Shown here piece by piece: positions 6,704 through 7,358 of a stretch of DNA of 7,358 bases; the stretch's first letter is position 1, and every line of letters starts with the position of its first letter. The DNA is from Thermoflexibacter sp. GTDB taxonomy: Bacteria; Bacteroidota; Bacteroidia; Cytophagales; Thermoflexibacteraceae. Made by a program: the position numbers and the translations under genes. The notes under the pieces are model-generated. The model ran no database searches, was not told the origin of the DNA, and was given only the letters and a program-made list of their open reading frames with translations. The stretch is taken from the NCBI GenBank assembly GCA_025455345.1, contig JALOMS010000226.1, positions 1 to 7,358 on the forward strand. Reading direction: 5' to 3'.

Positions 6704-6715
6704 CAATACGTATTG
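6704..6715. repeat. Perfect 12-bp palindrome in the convergent gap (second)
   Basis: CAATACGTATTG is self-complementary, lies 19 bases after the first palindrome and ends 10 bases from the stop codon of the minus-strand gene. The sequences of the two palindromes are unrelated. No bidirectional terminator with T-runs is visible in this 66-base gap. Confidence 0.4.
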
Positions 6716-6725
6716 CCGCAGGTTA

Positions 6726-7358
6726 CTATTCTACCATTTCTGTAATTTTCAAATTATCAAATCTAACCGTTTGCTTACCACAAATTCTAAACCCTATGTT
6801 CCTGATTTCTAATACTGAGGAGCCTTGCTCTATCAGTTGGTCATTGACATAGTATTCATAGTTATAATTCATATTTTTGAGAATTATTTTTTGATGAGTT
6901 GGTGTTTGGCTACTAAGTTTGGTATTAATATTTCTGAGATTAGATTCCTGCGCTTTTTTACCGCTTTCATGATGCTTGACATTTGCTTTGTTATCAGATT
7001 GGAGATTAAAACTGAGCAAGTTTTTTGCATTATCGCTAAGAACAAGACCAAAACTCTGATTATCACCTTCTTGCCAAAAACAATCTAATTCTATGATGAA
7101 GTATTTGTCCATTTTCCCATAAAAATTAGCAGGAAGAGGTACATCAGACCAATAACAATTGTCTTCATCACCCATTTTTGCTACATACTGACCATTTTCT
7201 ATGGAATATTGTTTTTCAAAATTTTCCTTGAACTCCCAATCAGAATGAAGCTTTTCTGAAAATTTTTCCCAAAGCAATATTTTCCCAGAGGCATTATCTG
7301 TTATTTTTACAAAATTGTAGGCAATTTTTTGTTTCCCACACACGCGTAAGGCAACCCC
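6726..7358 (-). CDS. C-terminal module of a tandem-repeat beta-sandwich protein (5' end outside window)
   Basis: The minus-strand frame is open to the right edge. The only early start is a GTG at 7343, inside a repeated motif, so I treat the gene as continuing beyond the window; 210 residues are visible. The module begins with 'WEKFSEKLHSDWEF' and 'YSIENGQYVAK', continues with 'YFIIELDCFW' and 'FGLVLSD', and ends in 'YEYYVNDQLIEQ' and 'IGFRICGKQTVRFDNLKIT'. This pattern fits LamG/concanavalin-like beta-sandwich modules seen repeatedly in Bacteroidota proteins. The edge reads 'LRVCGKQKIAYNFVKI', a near copy of the module's own end 'FRICGKQTVRFDNLKI', so a second copy of the module ends there, about 186 residues earlier. 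No T9SS tail, signal peptide or catalytic motif is visible. The N-terminal part, which may hold an enzymatic or kinase domain, is missing, so function is unknown. It converges with ybeY. Confidence 0.75.
   Translation of the reverse strand, partial: GVALRVCGKQKIAYNFVKITDNASGKILLWEKFSEKLHSDWEFKENFEKQYSIENGQYVAKMGDEDNCYWSDVPLPANFYGKMDKYFIIELDCFWQEGDNQSFGLVLSDNAKNLLSFNLQSDNKANVKHHESGKKAQESNLRNINTKLSSQTPTHQKIILKNMNYNYEYYVNDQLIEQGSSVLEIRNIGFRICGKQTVRFDNLKITEMVE

Noticed and set aside
6825..7088. Plus-strand open frame of 87 codons opposite the minus-strand gene
   Set aside because: Hydrophobic, compositionally biased shadow; the minus-strand frame has clear domain logic and an internal repeat.
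7341..7343. GTG at 7343 as the start of the minus-strand gene
   Set aside because: It falls inside a motif that repeats the end of the module, and the frame stays open to the window edge.
1..7358. CRISPR array, tRNA, rRNA, insertion sequence, phage or defence-system genes
   Set aside because: No regular spaced repeats, cloverleaf-like segments, transposase motifs or terminal inverted repeats were seen; nearly all DNA is explained by seven recognisable genes and short gaps.

Overview
The window looks like ordinary chromosomal DNA from a Bacteroidota bacterium, probably a Cytophagales-type marine or gliding lineage. The evidence is AT-rich DNA, a protein ending in a type IX secretion (T9SS) sorting domain, gene starts without Shine-Dalgarno sites, intergenic TTTG...TAnnTTTG promoter-like pairs, and a YbeY with a Bacteroidota-like active-site variant. 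Genus cannot be fixed from the sequence alone.

Layout, left to right. (1) 1-1487 (+): 3' part of a large secreted T9SS cargo protein whose start lies outside the window. It shows a beta-sandwich domain, a PKD-like domain, a further beta-rich domain and the C-terminal sorting domain. (2) 1573-2868 (+): a 12-helix-type MFS transporter of the UMF1 family. (3) 3089-3610 (+): a low-molecular-weight protein-tyrosine phosphatase with an intact active site and an acidic insert. (4) 3742-5376 (+): an exported protein joining a seven-repeat beta-propeller to an OmpA-type peptidoglycan-binding domain through a charged linker. (5) 5606-6019 (+): a small GHKL ATP-binding protein of the RsbW/anti-sigma kinase type. 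(6) 6222-6659 (+): the rRNA-maturation endoribonuclease YbeY. (7) 6726-7358 (-): the C-terminal module of a protein that continues past the right edge and repeats itself about every 186 residues.

The six plus-strand genes are separated by 85 to 229 bases, so they do not form a tight operon. Four of the five gaps between them carry a Bacteroidota-like promoter pair. The last gene converges on ybeY across a 66-base gap holding two perfect 12-bp palindromes.

Functionally this is a mixed neighbourhood: cell-surface and secreted proteins (1, 4 and possibly 7), a transporter (2), and regulatory or RNA housekeeping enzymes (3, 5, 6). I see no mobile element, CRISPR array, tRNA, rRNA or defence cassette, and no convincing new multi-gene system. 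The points most worth a second look are the propeller-OmpA fusion with altered peptidoglycan-contact residues, the YbeY active-site substitutions, and the edge-truncated tandem-module protein.
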